A stretch of DNA of 64,000 nt from Falsiroseomonas oleicola (GTDB lineage Bacteria; Pseudomonadota; Alphaproteobacteria; Acetobacterales; Acetobacteraceae), in the NCBI RefSeq assembly GCF_019029495.1, contig NZ_JAERQM010000002.1, positions 434,001 to 498,000 on the forward strand, read 5' to 3'. Made by a program: the position numbers and the translations under genes. The number at the start of each line of letters is the position of its first letter. Within the stretch, counting starts at the first letter, position 1. The notes beneath the pieces are model-generated. The model had not been told where the DNA came from. It saw nothing but the letters and a program-made list of their open reading frames with translations, and did no database searches. Shown here piece by piece: positions 17,216-26,596 of this stretch.

Positions 17216-18201
17216 GCGGCGTCCATTCGCTGGGGTGGGGTTTGCGGCGCGGCGGGGCGCAGCAGCGCGTCCTTCACATCGGCACGGCGCGGCCGCGGCG
17301 TGGTCAGCCAGCCGGTCCAGCCGAGCCGCGCGCCGCCGCCCGGCCCGCCGAGCCGCAGGGGCGGAACCTCGTCGGCCGCCAGGACCGGATTCAAGGCGAA
17401 ATCCTGTTCCAGCCCGATCTGAAGCCGCACCAGCTCCACCAGCCTTCCATGCAGCGGGCTGCCGGGCAGCAGCGCCTCGAACTCCCGCAATTTCAGCGGG
17501 CCGAGGCGCAGCAGGAAGCGTGCGGAGGGGTCCCAGGCCTGGGCGCCCAGCGCCGCATCGGTGCCGAGCCCGCAATTCACCCCCGGTCGCCCGCGCCCGG
17601 CCATGCGGGACTGTTCGCCCGCCGGCAGGCGGATCCAGCCGCCGGCGAATTCCACGATTTCCACCGGCGTGCCGGTTTCCTCCGTCAGCAGCCCACGCAG
17701 CCTTTCGGCGCTGCGGGAGCGGGAGGCGAGCGCCCCCGCATGATACAGCAGCGCCGGCAGCGGCGTGGCCAGCCGCGCCACCAGATGCGGCGTGCCGAGG
17801 CCGGCGGCGGCGGCCAGCACCGTCTCGGCCGGCTTCGGGTCCCGCGCCGGGCGGTATTTCGCGCCGGCCTTGACGAACAGGCCGGTGAAGCGGCGCGCCA
17901 GCATGTCCATGAACTGGTGCAGCGCGGTGGAGCGTTTGCGCGCCTCCGCCCCCACCGTCGCCGTGTAGTGGCGCGGCAGCACGCCGCCGGGGCCGATCAG
18001 GCCGAAGGTGGGGGTGACGACCTCCCGCGTCTCCGGATTGGCGCTGGCGACTTCGCCGCCCGGGGCGCCCAGCCGGGCCTGGCTGCGGTAGCGCAGGTCC
18101 AGCGGATCGCCGCCGAGCACGATGGCCGCCTGGTCCAGGCTGAACCGCGCCGGCTCGGCCTTCAGTCTTTCGAGTGGCGAAAGCGGGACTTTCGCGGTCA
18201 C
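17212..18201 (-). CDS. tssG: T6SS baseplate protein TssG (VasB/ImpH)
   Basis: A 329-aa baseplate wedge subunit. It starts at a GTG (18201) that overlaps the tssF stop as GTGA; there is no real gene further upstream in this frame. Family features include the early ARFSLDQAAIVL and RYRSQARLGAPGGEV, TPTFGLIGPGGVLPRHYTA (about 65-83), HQFMDMLARRFTGLFVKA (about 94-111), and the late FLLRLGPLKLREFEALLPG and GWTGWL. TssG forms the wedge with TssF and TssE that initiates sheath assembly. The length is in the usual 300-360 range. It is translationally coupled on both sides (tssF before, methyltransferase after). Confidence 0.95.
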   Translation of the reverse strand: MTAKVPLSPLERLKAEPARFSLDQAAIVLGGDPLDLRYRSQARLGAPGGEVASANPETREVVTPTFGLIGPGGVLPRHYTATVGAEARKRSTALHQFMDMLARRFTGLFVKAGAKYRPARDPKPAETVLAAAAGLGTPHLVARLATPLPALLYHAGALASRSRSAERLRGLLTEETGTPVEIVEFAGGWIRLPAGEQSRMAGRGRPGVNCGLGTDAALGAQAWDPSARFLLRLGPLKLREFEALLPGSPLHGRLVELVRLQIGLEQDFALNPVLAADEVPPLRLGGPGGGARLGWTGWLTTPRPRRADVKDALLRPAAPQTPPQRMDAA

Positions 18202-20027
18202 AGCAGTACCCGCGTCCCGCTGCGCGCCGGCCAGCTCGCGACGGTGCCGCTGCGCCCGCGCAAAACCGCCTGGCTGCGGACAAAACCGTTGATCGAGACC
18301 TGCAAGGCCAAAAAGCGTTCCAGCACGCCGGACAGAAGAAAGAGACCGCCGGCGGTCCAGGCCTGGGGCTCGAAGGTCAGCGTCACCTCCAGCCCGCGCG
18401 CGAAGCTGCCGGGGCGCAGGCCGGGCAGGCGGGCCACGCCGGGGGTGGCGGTGACGCTGAGCAGCCCTTCCAGCGCCAGCCGCGTCTCCGGCGTGTCCCG
18501 CAGGTCGTGCAGCCGGAGCATTTCCTTCAGGGCCAACGCCGCCTGCGGCCCGCCGGTGACGCCCAGATGGTTCAGCGCCAGGTGCGAGACCAGCCGCCAG
18601 CCGCTGCGTTCCCGCAACTGCGGCCGCAGCGTCGGCGTGGGTGGGGAGAGGCATTCGGCGCTGGCCGCCGGCGTCGCCGGATCGCCGAGGCGCAGACGCG
18701 GCTGACCGCCGCCGAAGGGCAGCAGCGAGGGCAGGTCCCGGTTGCAGCACAGCGCATCGACGCCAAGCACCCCATCCGCCGGCAGGGACGGGTCGAAATG
18801 CGGGTCGCGCAGCATCAGCCGCGTCTCGCTGCCGCCCAGCAGGCCGGGCGCGGGGCGCCGGGCGGCGATCCAGCTGACGCCCTGCGCCTCGGCCTCCGCC
18901 CCATCCTCGGCGAGCAGGCGGTGGAAGGCGGGCACGCGGCGGGGGCGGGGATCCTCCGCCCGGCTCAGCCGCACCGTCTCCACCGCATAGACTTCCAGCG
19001 CCGCCGGCCGGCGGGCATCGGGCACCACCAGCCAGTCGGATTGCGTGCCATCCAGCGCGATGGGCTCGCAGATCTGCTTGAACAGGTTGATGGCCGGCGT
19101 GCAGCCCAGCGCGAAATTCTCGACGGAAACCGCGCGTTCCAATTCGGGCACCGCACGGGAAAGATAGATGAAAACCTCCATCTTCGGCCCGCGCTGCACC
19201 GCGCCGCGGCGCTCCAGCCCATCGAGGTCGAGGTAGAGGAATTTCTCCGGGAAGGCGAAGTATTCGGTCAGCAGCCGATGGCCGGAAAAGGCGCGCGGCG
19301 GCCAGGGCAGGGCCGCTTCCTCCGGCGCGAAGCCGGCCTGGCGCAGGCATTCCCGCCCGAGCAGCACCGGGCGCGGATCGGAGGGACCATCGGCCAGCGC
19401 GATCGACAGGGTCGAGGTGCAGAGCAGTTCCAGCAATTGCACCGGCACCGGCCCGGCGCCGCGCAGATGCAGGCGCAGCCTGTCCAGCCCGATATCGGCG
19501 ATGCCCAGCCCGGGCAGGGTGGTCGACAGGCCCAGCCGCAGTACCGCCACCGCCCCCTGCGCCTGCGGATTGGCCGGCGCCGGCAGCGGCAGGCCGGTGA
19601 GGCGCGCGGATTCCACCGCCAGCGGCCAGAGCGTGGTGTCCTGGCAGGTGCGGTAGGTCAGCGTCTCGCCCCGCACCTTCTCCGTCTCCAGCCGCGTGCC
19701 GCGCGGCACCACGGCGGGGCCGGCGGCTTCGGGCTTGGGCAGCAGCCGCACCGTGGTCAGGGAGGGGACGGGCGCCAGCAGATGCGGGCAGAGCAGTTCC
19801 AGCAGCGCATCCGTCAGCTCTGGCAGTTCGTCATCCAGCCGGTGCTGCACCCGCGCGGCGAGGAAGGCGACGCCTTCCAGCAGGCGTTCGACATGCGGGT
19901 CGTCCACCGCATCCGGCGTCATCCGCAGCCGGCCGGCGACCTTCGGATTGGCCTCGGCGAATTCCCCCGCCAGCCGCCGGATGGCGGCGAGTTCGCGGTT
20001 GTAGAAGGGGAGGAGATCGTCGGACAT
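18198..20027 (-). CDS. tssF: T6SS baseplate protein TssF (VasA/ImpG)
   Basis: A 609-aa baseplate subunit with the unmistakable TssF N-terminus (DDLLPFYNRELAAIRRLAGE, then AGRLRMTPDAVDDPHVERLL). Further family blocks are ELTDALLELLCPHLLAPVPS, GTRLETEKVRGETLTYRT, the C-terminal GGPQAALALKEMLRLHDL and LFLLSGVLERFLALQVSING. It builds the baseplate wedge with TssG/TssE and contacts TssK. It is preceded by tssE with a 79-bp gap and overlaps tssG by 4 bp. The length is normal for the family. Confidence 0.97.
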   Translation of the reverse strand: MSDDLLPFYNRELAAIRRLAGEFAEANPKVAGRLRMTPDAVDDPHVERLLEGVAFLAARVQHRLDDELPELTDALLELLCPHLLAPVPSLTTVRLLPKPEAAGPAVVPRGTRLETEKVRGETLTYRTCQDTTLWPLAVESARLTGLPLPAPANPQAQGAVAVLRLGLSTTLPGLGIADIGLDRLRLHLRGAGPVPVQLLELLCTSTLSIALADGPSDPRPVLLGRECLRQAGFAPEEAALPWPPRAFSGHRLLTEYFAFPEKFLYLDLDGLERRGAVQRGPKMEVFIYLSRAVPELERAVSVENFALGCTPAINLFKQICEPIALDGTQSDWLVVPDARRPAALEVYAVETVRLSRAEDPRPRRVPAFHRLLAEDGAEAEAQGVSWIAARRPAPGLLGGSETRLMLRDPHFDPSLPADGVLGVDALCCNRDLPSLLPFGGGQPRLRLGDPATPAASAECLSPPTPTLRPQLRERSGWRLVSHLALNHLGVTGGPQAALALKEMLRLHDLRDTPETRLALEGLLSVTATPGVARLPGLRPGSFARGLEVTLTFEPQAWTAGGLFLLSGVLERFLALQVSINGFVRSQAVLRGRSGTVASWPARSGTRVLL

Positions 20028-20106
20028 TCAGGGCCTGCTCGGCGAGGGGGCGGCGATGAGCCGGGCGGACAAGACTAGTCGGATCGCGCCGTTCCCGAGC
20101 ATGCCC

Positions 20107-20598
20107 TCAGCCTTCCCGTACGGTGACGTCGCGGGAGACGGGTTCGAGCAGCGTCTCGAAGCTCACCGGCTCCGGCACCGGGTCGGCGCGCAGCACGGCA
20201 TCCACCTTCAGCCGCAGGGCGCGGCCGAGGTCGTCCTCGGCGGCGATCAACTCGACATGGACGGACATCAGCCGGGGTTCGAAGCGCCGGATCGTCGCCT
20301 CCACCTCCCGCGCCAAAGCCTGGCGGCGGGCCGGCACGGCATAGGCGCCGGAGGTGGCATCGGGGATGCCGTAGTTCAGCGGCGAGACCACCAGCTCCTC
20401 CAGCGCCGCGGGCACCGGGCGGCGACGGCGGCGGGCGTTCAGCACCGCCTCCAGGTCCCGACGCACGGCCTGGTGCAGCATCTCCAGCGCCATGGCGGCG
20501 CTGGGCGGCGGCGGTTCGGGCGCGCCCGGATCGGAATCCATCAGCCGATCCAGCAGCGGCAGCCGTGCCCGCTGCGCTGGTACCCTGGTGCCACTCAT
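20107..20598 (-). CDS. tssE: T6SS baseplate protein TssE (gp25-like)
   Basis: A 163-aa homologue of phage T4 gp25 that links baseplate and sheath. The N-terminal LPLLDRLMDSDP (about 13-24) is the TssE signature. The gp25 fold follows: QAVRRDLEAVLNARR (the LEALLNTRR-type motif), VSPLNYGIPDATSG, then the EIEATIRRFEPRLMSVHVEL-like segment near 100-118. It begins 2 bp after the tagJ stop, so the two are tightly coupled. The length is typical. Confidence 0.95.
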   Translation of the reverse strand: MSGTRVPAQRARLPLLDRLMDSDPGAPEPPPPSAAMALEMLHQAVRRDLEAVLNARRRRRPVPAALEELVVSPLNYGIPDATSGAYAVPARRQALAREVEATIRRFEPRLMSVHVELIAAEDDLGRALRLKVDAVLRADPVPEPVSFETLLEPVSRDVTVREG

Positions 20599-20600
20599 CG

Positions 20601-21398
20601 TCAGTCGAAGACCAGCGTGGTGACGGTGGCAATAGCCAGCGCCTCATCCCCCGCCAGCAGCAGCCGCTGGCCACGCCCGCGCACCGGGCCGGCATCGGGG
20701 TCGGTCCATTCGGTGGCCCGGCCGAGCTTCAGCGCGCCCTCGGCTTCCTTGTCGGCGCCGAAATACAGCGCCGGCATGAAGACCACGCCTTCCGTGCCGT
20801 CCTTCAACTCGATGGCGCAGCGGCGCCAGAACAGGTCGCGGGGACGGCGCGGCGGGTCGAAGGACAGGGAGCGGACGCGCTCGACCGGCACCAGCATATG
20901 CTCGCCGGCCGTGGTCAGGATTTCGAATTCCGCCGCGAACAGGTCGTCGGTGTCGCGCAGGTCGTCGAAGGGCGTGTCATCGGCGGTGCCGGCGATGCGG
21001 GGCCGCAGCGATTCCACCTCCGCCGCCGCGGCGATCGCCGCCTCCACCTCCCCGGCGCGCAGCAGGACACGGGCGCGCAGCGCCGCCTGCTGGGCCGGGG
21101 TCGCGTCGTCGCCCTGGTATTTCGGCGCGCGGCCCTCGCCCAGCACCTGGCCGCGCAGCACCTCCGCCCGCAGCAGCTTGCGGAATTCCAGCACGGCGGG
21201 GTTGGGCTCCCGCAGCGCCGCCGCATCCAGCATGCGGTCGGCGCGCTCCGCCTCCCCGGTATAGAGCATCAGCTCCGCCAGCAGCCAGCGCGCGTCGGAA
21301 TCGGCCGGCGCGGCCTTCACCGCGGCGGTGGCGGCGGCCAGGGCGCCGGCCAGGTCGCCGGCATGAAAGGCATCCCCTGCGGTGGTCATTTCTTCCAT
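20601..21398 (-). CDS. tagJ: T6SS accessory protein TagJ (ImpE/SciE family)
   Basis: A 265-aa ImpE-family protein. The N-terminal half is TPR-like (GDLAGALAAATAAVKAAPAD, RWLLAELMLYTGEAERADRM). The C-terminal half carries the ImpE signature LVPVERVRSLSFDPPRRPRD, then LFWRRCAIELKDG and GVVFMPALYFGADK. In systems studied, TagJ binds the TssB N-terminal helix and tunes ClpV-dependent sheath recycling. Its place between tssC2 and tssE matches the Rhizobium impD-E-F order. The start at 21398 has AGGGGG just upstream; 21389 is an alternative. Confidence 0.93.
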   Translation of the reverse strand: MEEMTTAGDAFHAGDLAGALAAATAAVKAAPADSDARWLLAELMLYTGEAERADRMLDAAALREPNPAVLEFRKLLRAEVLRGQVLGEGRAPKYQGDDATPAQQAALRARVLLRAGEVEAAIAAAAEVESLRPRIAGTADDTPFDDLRDTDDLFAAEFEILTTAGEHMLVPVERVRSLSFDPPRRPRDLFWRRCAIELKDGTEGVVFMPALYFGADKEAEGALKLGRATEWTDPDAGPVRGRGQRLLLAGDEALAIATVTTLVFD

Positions 21399-21510
21399 TT
21401 CCCCCTGGCCGCGAGGCGGCGCTGTCCTGCGATCGGCGCGACGGGCAGCCTAGCCGTCGCCGCGCCCCGAAATATTTCATTGGGCTGCATGCATCCTGCC
21501 CTGCCGCCCA

Positions 21511-23025
21511 TCACGCTGCCCCTCGGCGCGGCGCGAATTCCGTCACCAGCCGGAACGCCGCCCCCACCTCATCCAACTGGTGATGCGGCCGCAGATGCAC
21601 GGTGCAGCCATAGACGCCCGGCTTGCCGCGCCGCTCCCGCACCTCCACCCGCGCATCCAGCAGCGGGTACTTGGCCGTCACCTCGGCGCCGCCGGAGCCC
21701 AACCCGCTGACGAAGCGATCCAGCCAGCGCTGCAATTCCTGCTCCACATCCGGCGCCTCCCGCGCCGAGCCCACCATGTCCCGGCCCATCAGCTTGATGC
21801 AATGCGCGAAGCGACTGACGCAGAGCAGCGTGTTGATCTGCGTCGACAGGCGCTGATTGGCCTCCGCGATGGCGCTGTTCATGCGCGGCGGGCGATGCAG
21901 CGCGGGCAGCGCGCCGAAGCTCGCCTCCGCCAGCCCCTCCAGCGCCGAAAGCGGCACCAGCCGCGCATCGCTCAACTGCCGTTCCTGCTCATCGGTCAAG
22001 GCGAGGTCCAGCGGCGCGCGCGGCGGCGGGCCGGGGGGGTCGGAGGCAAAGCGCTCATAGGGCAGGCCGTCCAGAACGCCGCCCACCGCCTCCTCCTGCG
22101 GCTCCGCGCCACGCACCTCGCCGGGCCAGGCGAAGCGGTCGAAGGCGCGGATCGCCGCGGCCGCCAGGCCATAGACCGGCGTGGTCCAGACCCGCTGCGC
22201 CGCACCCGCCGCATGGCCGCGATAGCGGAAGCGGTCCACCCGCGCGCCGTCATCCGGCCAGGGCGCACGGCCGAGCACCCGGGGCAGGGTGACGCAGAGG
22301 AAGCGCATATCCTCCTGCGCCGCCGCATTGCGCCAGCGCGCATGTTCCGGGCCGGCCAGCGCCGCGCCCAGGTCGAAGGCGGGCGGCGCTTCCGCGAAGC
22401 TGTCGAGCCCGACCAGCTCCGCCGAGGCGGCCAGCGCGATCGGCACGAAGGCCGCGGCGGCGACCCCGGCCAGCGCCGTCAGCGCGCCCACATCATCGGT
22501 CGGGTGGCCGGGGGCGGGCAGGTGGCGCAGCTCGTAATCGGCGGCGATCATGCCGAAGGGCTCGCCGCCGGCGATGCCGAACTCCTCCTCATAGACCTTG
22601 CGGAAGATCTGGCTCTGGTCGAATTCCACCGCGCGTTCCAGGTCGCGGCATATCTCCGCCCAGCGCGCCGTCAGCAGCTTCACCCGGATGCGCGCATTGG
22701 CGGCGGGCAGCCGGTCCACCAGCCAGGCGAGGCCGCGCCAGGACCCTTCCAGCCGGCGCAGGCGCGGCGCCTGCAGCACCGCGTCCAACTGCGCCGAGAG
22801 CATCGCATCCAGCGCCGCGATATCCCGGTCGAGCAGCCCGCGCAGCGCCTCCACCGGCGCGGCATCGCGCGCGATGGCCGCCAGCCGGTCTTCCCCGAAC
22901 CAGCCCAGCAACTGCCCGGCCGGCGCGGGTTCCGCGATGAAGGCGGCAAGCCCGGCCGCCGCCGCATCGCGGCCGAGGAAACGCCCGGCCAGCACCGCAT
23001 CGCGCAACGGCGTGGCCGGGTTCAC
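21511..23025 (-). CDS. Second TssC-like sheath large subunit (ImpD type)
   Basis: A 504-aa divergent paralogue of TssC, encoded 4 bp downstream of tssC. Shared blocks are [51 protein letters not shown], the central LCVTLPRVLGRAPW and the C-terminal SRFAHCIKLMGRDMVGS, PLLDARVEVRERRGKPGVYG. It has an extra N-terminal stretch of about 100 residues (LRDAVLAGRFLGRDAAAAG..) with no clear ClpV-binding helix. Rhizobium and Agrobacterium imp clusters also carry two TssC-like genes in tandem. It may make a mixed sheath or a specialised end ring; this is inference. Confidence 0.9.
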   Translation of the reverse strand: MNPATPLRDAVLAGRFLGRDAAAAGLAAFIAEPAPAGQLLGWFGEDRLAAIARDAAPVEALRGLLDRDIAALDAMLSAQLDAVLQAPRLRRLEGSWRGLAWLVDRLPAANARIRVKLLTARWAEICRDLERAVEFDQSQIFRKVYEEEFGIAGGEPFGMIAADYELRHLPAPGHPTDDVGALTALAGVAAAAFVPIALAASAELVGLDSFAEAPPAFDLGAALAGPEHARWRNAAAQEDMRFLCVTLPRVLGRAPWPDDGARVDRFRYRGHAAGAAQRVWTTPVYGLAAAAIRAFDRFAWPGEVRGAEPQEEAVGGVLDGLPYERFASDPPGPPPRAPLDLALTDEQERQLSDARLVPLSALEGLAEASFGALPALHRPPRMNSAIAEANQRLSTQINTLLCVSRFAHCIKLMGRDMVGSAREAPDVEQELQRWLDRFVSGLGSGGAEVTAKYPLLDARVEVRERRGKPGVYGCTVHLRPHHQLDEVGAAFRLVTEFAPRRGAA

Positions 23026-23029
23026 CGGT

Positions 23030-24520
23030 TCAGGACTTCTGCGGAATCCGCGCCACCATCCGCATGGAGGTGGTCAGCTCCTCCATCTGCAGCCAGGGGC
23101 GGAGATGGGCGACGGCGTTGTAGACGCCGGGCTTGCCCGGCACCTCCTTCACCTCGATCTGCGCCTCCCGCAGCGGATATTTGGCGCGCGATTCCTGGCC
23201 GGCGCCTTCCATCGGATTGACGAAGTTCTGGATCCAGCGGTTCAGCCAGATCTCGCAATCCGACGCCTCCATGAAGGAGCCGATCTTGTCCCGCGCCATC
23301 ACCTTCAGGTAGTGCGCGAAACGGCTCGTCGCCATCATATAGGGCAGGCGGGCGGAGATGGCGGCATTGGCCGTCGCCTCCGGCCGGTCATACTTCTTCG
23401 GCTTCTGGGCGGACTGGCTGCCGAAGAAGACCGCGTAGTCGGTGTTCTTGTAGTGGCAGAGCGGCAGGAAGCCGAGGCCGGAAAGCTCCGCCTCGCGCCG
23501 GTCGGTGATGCCGATCTCGGTCGGGCACTTCGCGTCGCTGTCGCCGTCATCCGAGGTGAAGACGTGGTTCGGCAGGTTGGAGACCTTGCCGCCGCCCTCC
23601 GCGCCCCGGATCGCGGTGCAGAAGCCGTATTGCGCGAAGGCATCCGTCAGCCGCGCCGCCTTCACATAGGCCGCGTTCATCCAGCAATAGTCGTGATGCC
23701 CCTGCGCCTGGGCGACGCCATCCTTGTAGGGCGCCTCCTCATAGGCGAATTCCTCGATCGGCTTGGTCGCCGCGCCATAGGGCAGGCGGGCGATGACGCG
23801 CGGCATGACCAGCGCCACGAAGCGCGCATCCTCCGTCTCGCGGAAGGAACGCCACTTGGCGTATTCCTGCGTCTCGAAGATCTTCGCGAGGTCGCGCGGC
23901 TTGGACAATTCGCGCCAGTCCTGGAAGCCGAACATCTCCGCGCCGACGCCGGAGATGAAGGGCGCGAAGGCGCCGGCGGCGACGTTGGAGATCAGCCGCA
24001 GCGTCTCGACATCGTCCGGATGCGCGGTCCATTCATAGTCGCCGACCAGCGACCCGTAGGGCTCGCCACCCGGGGTGCCGAACTCGTTCTCATAGATCTT
24101 CTTGAACAGGCCGGACTGGTCGAATTCGACGGCCCGCTGCAGATCGCGGGACAGGTCCTTCTTGCTGGCCTGAAGCATGCGGATCTTCAGGCTGGTGCCG
24201 GTCTCGCTGTTCATCACCAGGTAGTTCAGACCGCGCCAGGACCCTTCCAGCTTGGTGAAGCGCGGATGGTGCATCACCTGGTTGAGCTGTTCGGACACCT
24301 TGGCGTCGATCGCGGCGATGGCGCGGTCGAAGGTCTGCGACAGGTTGCGGCTGAAGGTGACGGTGCCCTTCAGCGCTTCCTCGGTCAGCGCCTTGATCAG
24401 TTCCTGCGCGCGGTCGCGCTCGGTCTGCTTGGTGGCGCCGATCACCTGGTCCAGCAGGCCGAGGCCGCCTTCTTCGGTGGTGGTCGTGGCGCCGCCCGGT
24501 TGTGACTGGGTCGAGCTCAT
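23030..24520 (-). CDS. tssC: T6SS contractile sheath large subunit TssC
   Basis: A 496-aa VipB/TssC sheath protein. Typical blocks are [19 protein letters not shown] near the N-terminus (the region that in other systems holds the ClpV recognition helix), [77 protein letters not shown], and the C-terminal [20 protein letters not shown] and [20 protein letters not shown]. With TssB it polymerises into the contractile sheath around the Hcp tube. It lies 3 bp from tssB and 4 bp from the second TssC-like gene. Confidence 0.97.
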   Translation of the reverse strand: MSSTQSQPGGATTTTEEGGLGLLDQVIGATKQTERDRAQELIKALTEEALKGTVTFSRNLSQTFDRAIAAIDAKVSEQLNQVMHHPRFTKLEGSWRGLNYLVMNSETGTSLKIRMLQASKKDLSRDLQRAVEFDQSGLFKKIYENEFGTPGGEPYGSLVGDYEWTAHPDDVETLRLISNVAAGAFAPFISGVGAEMFGFQDWRELSKPRDLAKIFETQEYAKWRSFRETEDARFVALVMPRVIARLPYGAATKPIEEFAYEEAPYKDGVAQAQGHHDYCWMNAAYVKAARLTDAFAQYGFCTAIRGAEGGGKVSNLPNHVFTSDDGDSDAKCPTEIGITDRREAELSGLGFLPLCHYKNTDYAVFFGSQSAQKPKKYDRPEATANAAISARLPYMMATSRFAHYLKVMARDKIGSFMEASDCEIWLNRWIQNFVNPMEGAGQESRAKYPLREAQIEVKEVPGKPGVYNAVAHLRPWLQMEELTTSMRMVARIPQKS

Positions 24521-24523
24521 CGG

Positions 24524-25030
24524 TCAGCCCTCCTTCTTGTCGAGGCCGAGTTCCGCGGACAGCGCATCGAGCTTCGACTTGTCGTTGAGCACCTGCTCCA
24601 GCAGGCCCTCCAGCTCGTCGGAGCGATCCACCTTGCTCATCAGGTCGCGCAGCTTCGCGCGGGTCTCCAGCAGGGCCTTCAGGGCGGGGACCTGCTCGGC
24701 CACCTTGGCCGGCTCGAAGTCCTCCATCGACCTGAACTTCAGGTTGACCGCCATCTGGCTGCCATCGCCGGCCAGGGTGTTGTCCACCTTCAGGTTCAGG
24801 CCGGGCGCGATGCGGGCCATCACGTCGTTGAAGTTGTCGCGGTCGATCTGCACGAACTTGCGCTCGGCCAGCGGCTTCAGCGGCTCGGCCGGGTCGCCGG
24901 CATAATCGCCCATCACGCCGACGACGAAGGGCAGCTCGCGCACGATGGCGGCGCCTTCGGTCTCGACCTCATAGGTGATGTGGACGCGGGGCTTGCGCAC
25001 GCGCGCCAGCTTGTCATGGACACTTGTCAT
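24524..25030 (-). CDS. tssB: T6SS contractile sheath small subunit TssB
   Basis: A 168-aa VipA/TssB sheath subunit. The family start is clear: [20 protein letters not shown], then [15 protein letters not shown] (about 34-48), [20 protein letters not shown] and [20 protein letters not shown] (about 95-115). I use the ATG at 25030; the track-length frame to 25084 adds an unrelated prefix. It pairs with TssC; the two genes are 3 bp apart and co-transcribed. Confidence 0.97.
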   Translation of the reverse strand: MTSVHDKLARVRKPRVHITYEVETEGAAIVRELPFVVGVMGDYAGDPAEPLKPLAERKFVQIDRDNFNDVMARIAPGLNLKVDNTLAGDGSQMAVNLKFRSMEDFEPAKVAEQVPALKALLETRAKLRDLMSKVDRSDELEGLLEQVLNDKSKLDALSAELGLDKKEG

Positions 25031-25217
25031 GGCGCTTCGCGGTTCCTCATGCTGGGGAAAGTGGGGTGGGGATGCCGGCCGCAAGGCGGCCAGCCGGTTT
25101 CGGGGTCGTTCCGACCTCTGTCATTGCCAGGGCGGCAGTGAACGCTTTCGGTTCGGGTGGCGTCAACCTTTGCGGGTGCCGCCAATGGTTTCGCCGCGTT
25201 GCGCGGGCGGGGGCTCC

Positions 25218-26333
25218 TCATTCCGGTTCCACCGGCCGGATGCCGAGCCGCGCCAGCAGCCCGTGCCGCGCCTCCTCATCCGGCAGCACCTCCGCCAGCA
25301 GTTCGGCGAGCGTCATGCGGCCACGGCGCACCGCCTCCTCCAGCGTATAGGCCAGGGGGGAATGCGGCTCCGTGCGGCGGAAGAACTCGGCGATCCGGCC
25401 CAGTTCGCGCAGCGCATCCTCCCGCGTCGCGATCACCGCCGGGCCGCCCGTGGCGGCCGCCTGGGCGACGACGGGCACGCCGGCCGAGGGGACGGGGCCG
25501 GCTGCGGGTGCCGCCACCGGTTCAGGCGCGGCGGAGGCACCGCCGCCCAACTGCCCGGTCACCTCGATCAGCCGGTCGAGCAGCCGCGCGACATTGCCGG
25601 TGGAGGGCGCCTCGGACCCGAAGCGGTCCTCCGTGGTCTGTTCCATCGCGGCCCAGGCTGCTTTCGCGGCAGCCGCGTCCACGGCCACGCCCGCCAGGAA
25701 GGCGCGGTCGATGCGGGCCTCGGCCTTCAGCGTCGCCAGTTCCGGCACCCCCGCCGCGCGCCGCGCGGCCAGGCGTTCCTCATTGACGATCGCCTCCGTC
25801 TCCTCCGCCTGATCCCATTGGTACAGGCCGAGCGGCGTGCCGTCCGTGCGGCGGAACAGCGGCAGGCGGCGCAGCGGCTGCATCACCGTGCCGTCGCCGC
25901 CCGAACCCGCCAGGCCGCCGATCGGCGCGGCGCGGGCAGCCAGCCCATCCTCATCCGGCTGCGGGAAGCCGGCGTCCCAATAGGTCTCGCAGAGCCCGGT
26001 GATGAGCTTCGCCCCGGCCGCCAGCCCGGCCAGCCCGTGATGGCGCACCAGCGCCTCCGTCAGCCAGGCGGCGATCTCGAAATCCTTGGCGCGGTTGGCC
26101 AGCGCCTCCTGGCCCACGCGCATCACGTCGCGCCAGCCATCGGCGGGCGGGCTTTCGGTGTCGCCCTCGCTGTCGCGGGCGCGTTCCTCGGCGCGGGCGG
26201 CGGCGCGGGCGTCGCGCAGGCGCTGATAGGGCGAGCTGGGCGAATAATCCTCGCGCAGATTCGCGCCGGCGCCGCCTTCGCTGCCCTCGACCGGCGCCAG
26301 CAGCGCCTCCAGCTCGATCGGATCCTCGGCCAC
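25218..26333 (-). CDS. tssA: T6SS cap protein TssA (ImpA N-terminal family)
   Basis: A 371-aa TssA. The ImpA N-terminal domain is clear (PIELEALLAPVEGSEGGAG, NLREDYSPSSPYQRLRDARA, then WRDVMRVGQEALANRAKDFE and WLTEALVRHHGLAGLAAG, and YWDAGFPQPDEDG at about 110-125). The middle is Ala/Pro-rich and the C-terminal part (REDALRELGRIAEFFRRTEP, VRRGRMTLAELLAEVLPDEE) is the family helical end. TssA binds the baseplate and sets sheath and tube polymerisation. It is the first gene of the minus arm, starting 263 bp from clpV on the other strand. Confidence 0.94.
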   Translation of the reverse strand: MAEDPIELEALLAPVEGSEGGAGANLREDYSPSSPYQRLRDARAAARAEERARDSEGDTESPPADGWRDVMRVGQEALANRAKDFEIAAWLTEALVRHHGLAGLAAGAKLITGLCETYWDAGFPQPDEDGLAARAAPIGGLAGSGGDGTVMQPLRRLPLFRRTDGTPLGLYQWDQAEETEAIVNEERLAARRAAGVPELATLKAEARIDRAFLAGVAVDAAAAKAAWAAMEQTTEDRFGSEAPSTGNVARLLDRLIEVTGQLGGGASAAPEPVAAPAAGPVPSAGVPVVAQAAATGGPAVIATREDALRELGRIAEFFRRTEPHSPLAYTLEEAVRRGRMTLAELLAEVLPDEEARHGLLARLGIRPVEPE

Positions 26334-26596
26334 CCAGCCCCCCTTTGCGCGTCATGCGTGTGTGGTCGGCGCGCCTGGGCGCCGCCAGATTGCCCGTATC
26401 CTACTCTGCCGCAGCTTCCGGTCTCAGCGATAGCGCGCGCTGGGCGGCACGAAACGCGGCGAAACGTCCTGAAACACGCTCCGGCCGAACCGCTGGCATT
26501 GTGGACACCTGCGCAACCGATGGTTAGCTTGCGACACCGTTATGGTCTAGCGGTCAACAATCAACGCCAGGCGCGGGTCGAGGAGCGTTTTCTCAC
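26334..26596. promoter_or_regulatory. Divergent T6SS control region (tssA / tssH)
   Basis: A 263-bp gap between divergently transcribed tssA and tssH, the only place from which both T6SS arms can start. It is less GC-rich than its surroundings toward the clpV side. I see no convincing sigma-54 -24/-12 pair and no clean -35/-10 pair; AGGAG at 26581 serves as the clpV ribosome site. The regulatory role follows from position only. Confidence 0.5.

Noticed and set aside
18174-20078. A 634-residue plus-strand open frame opposite tssF
   Set aside because: Antisense shadow; tssF matches its family over the full length.
26334-26596. Sigma-54 promoter upstream of clpV (tggcattgtggacacctgc)
   Set aside because: The GG-to-GC spacing is 14 nt instead of the required 10.
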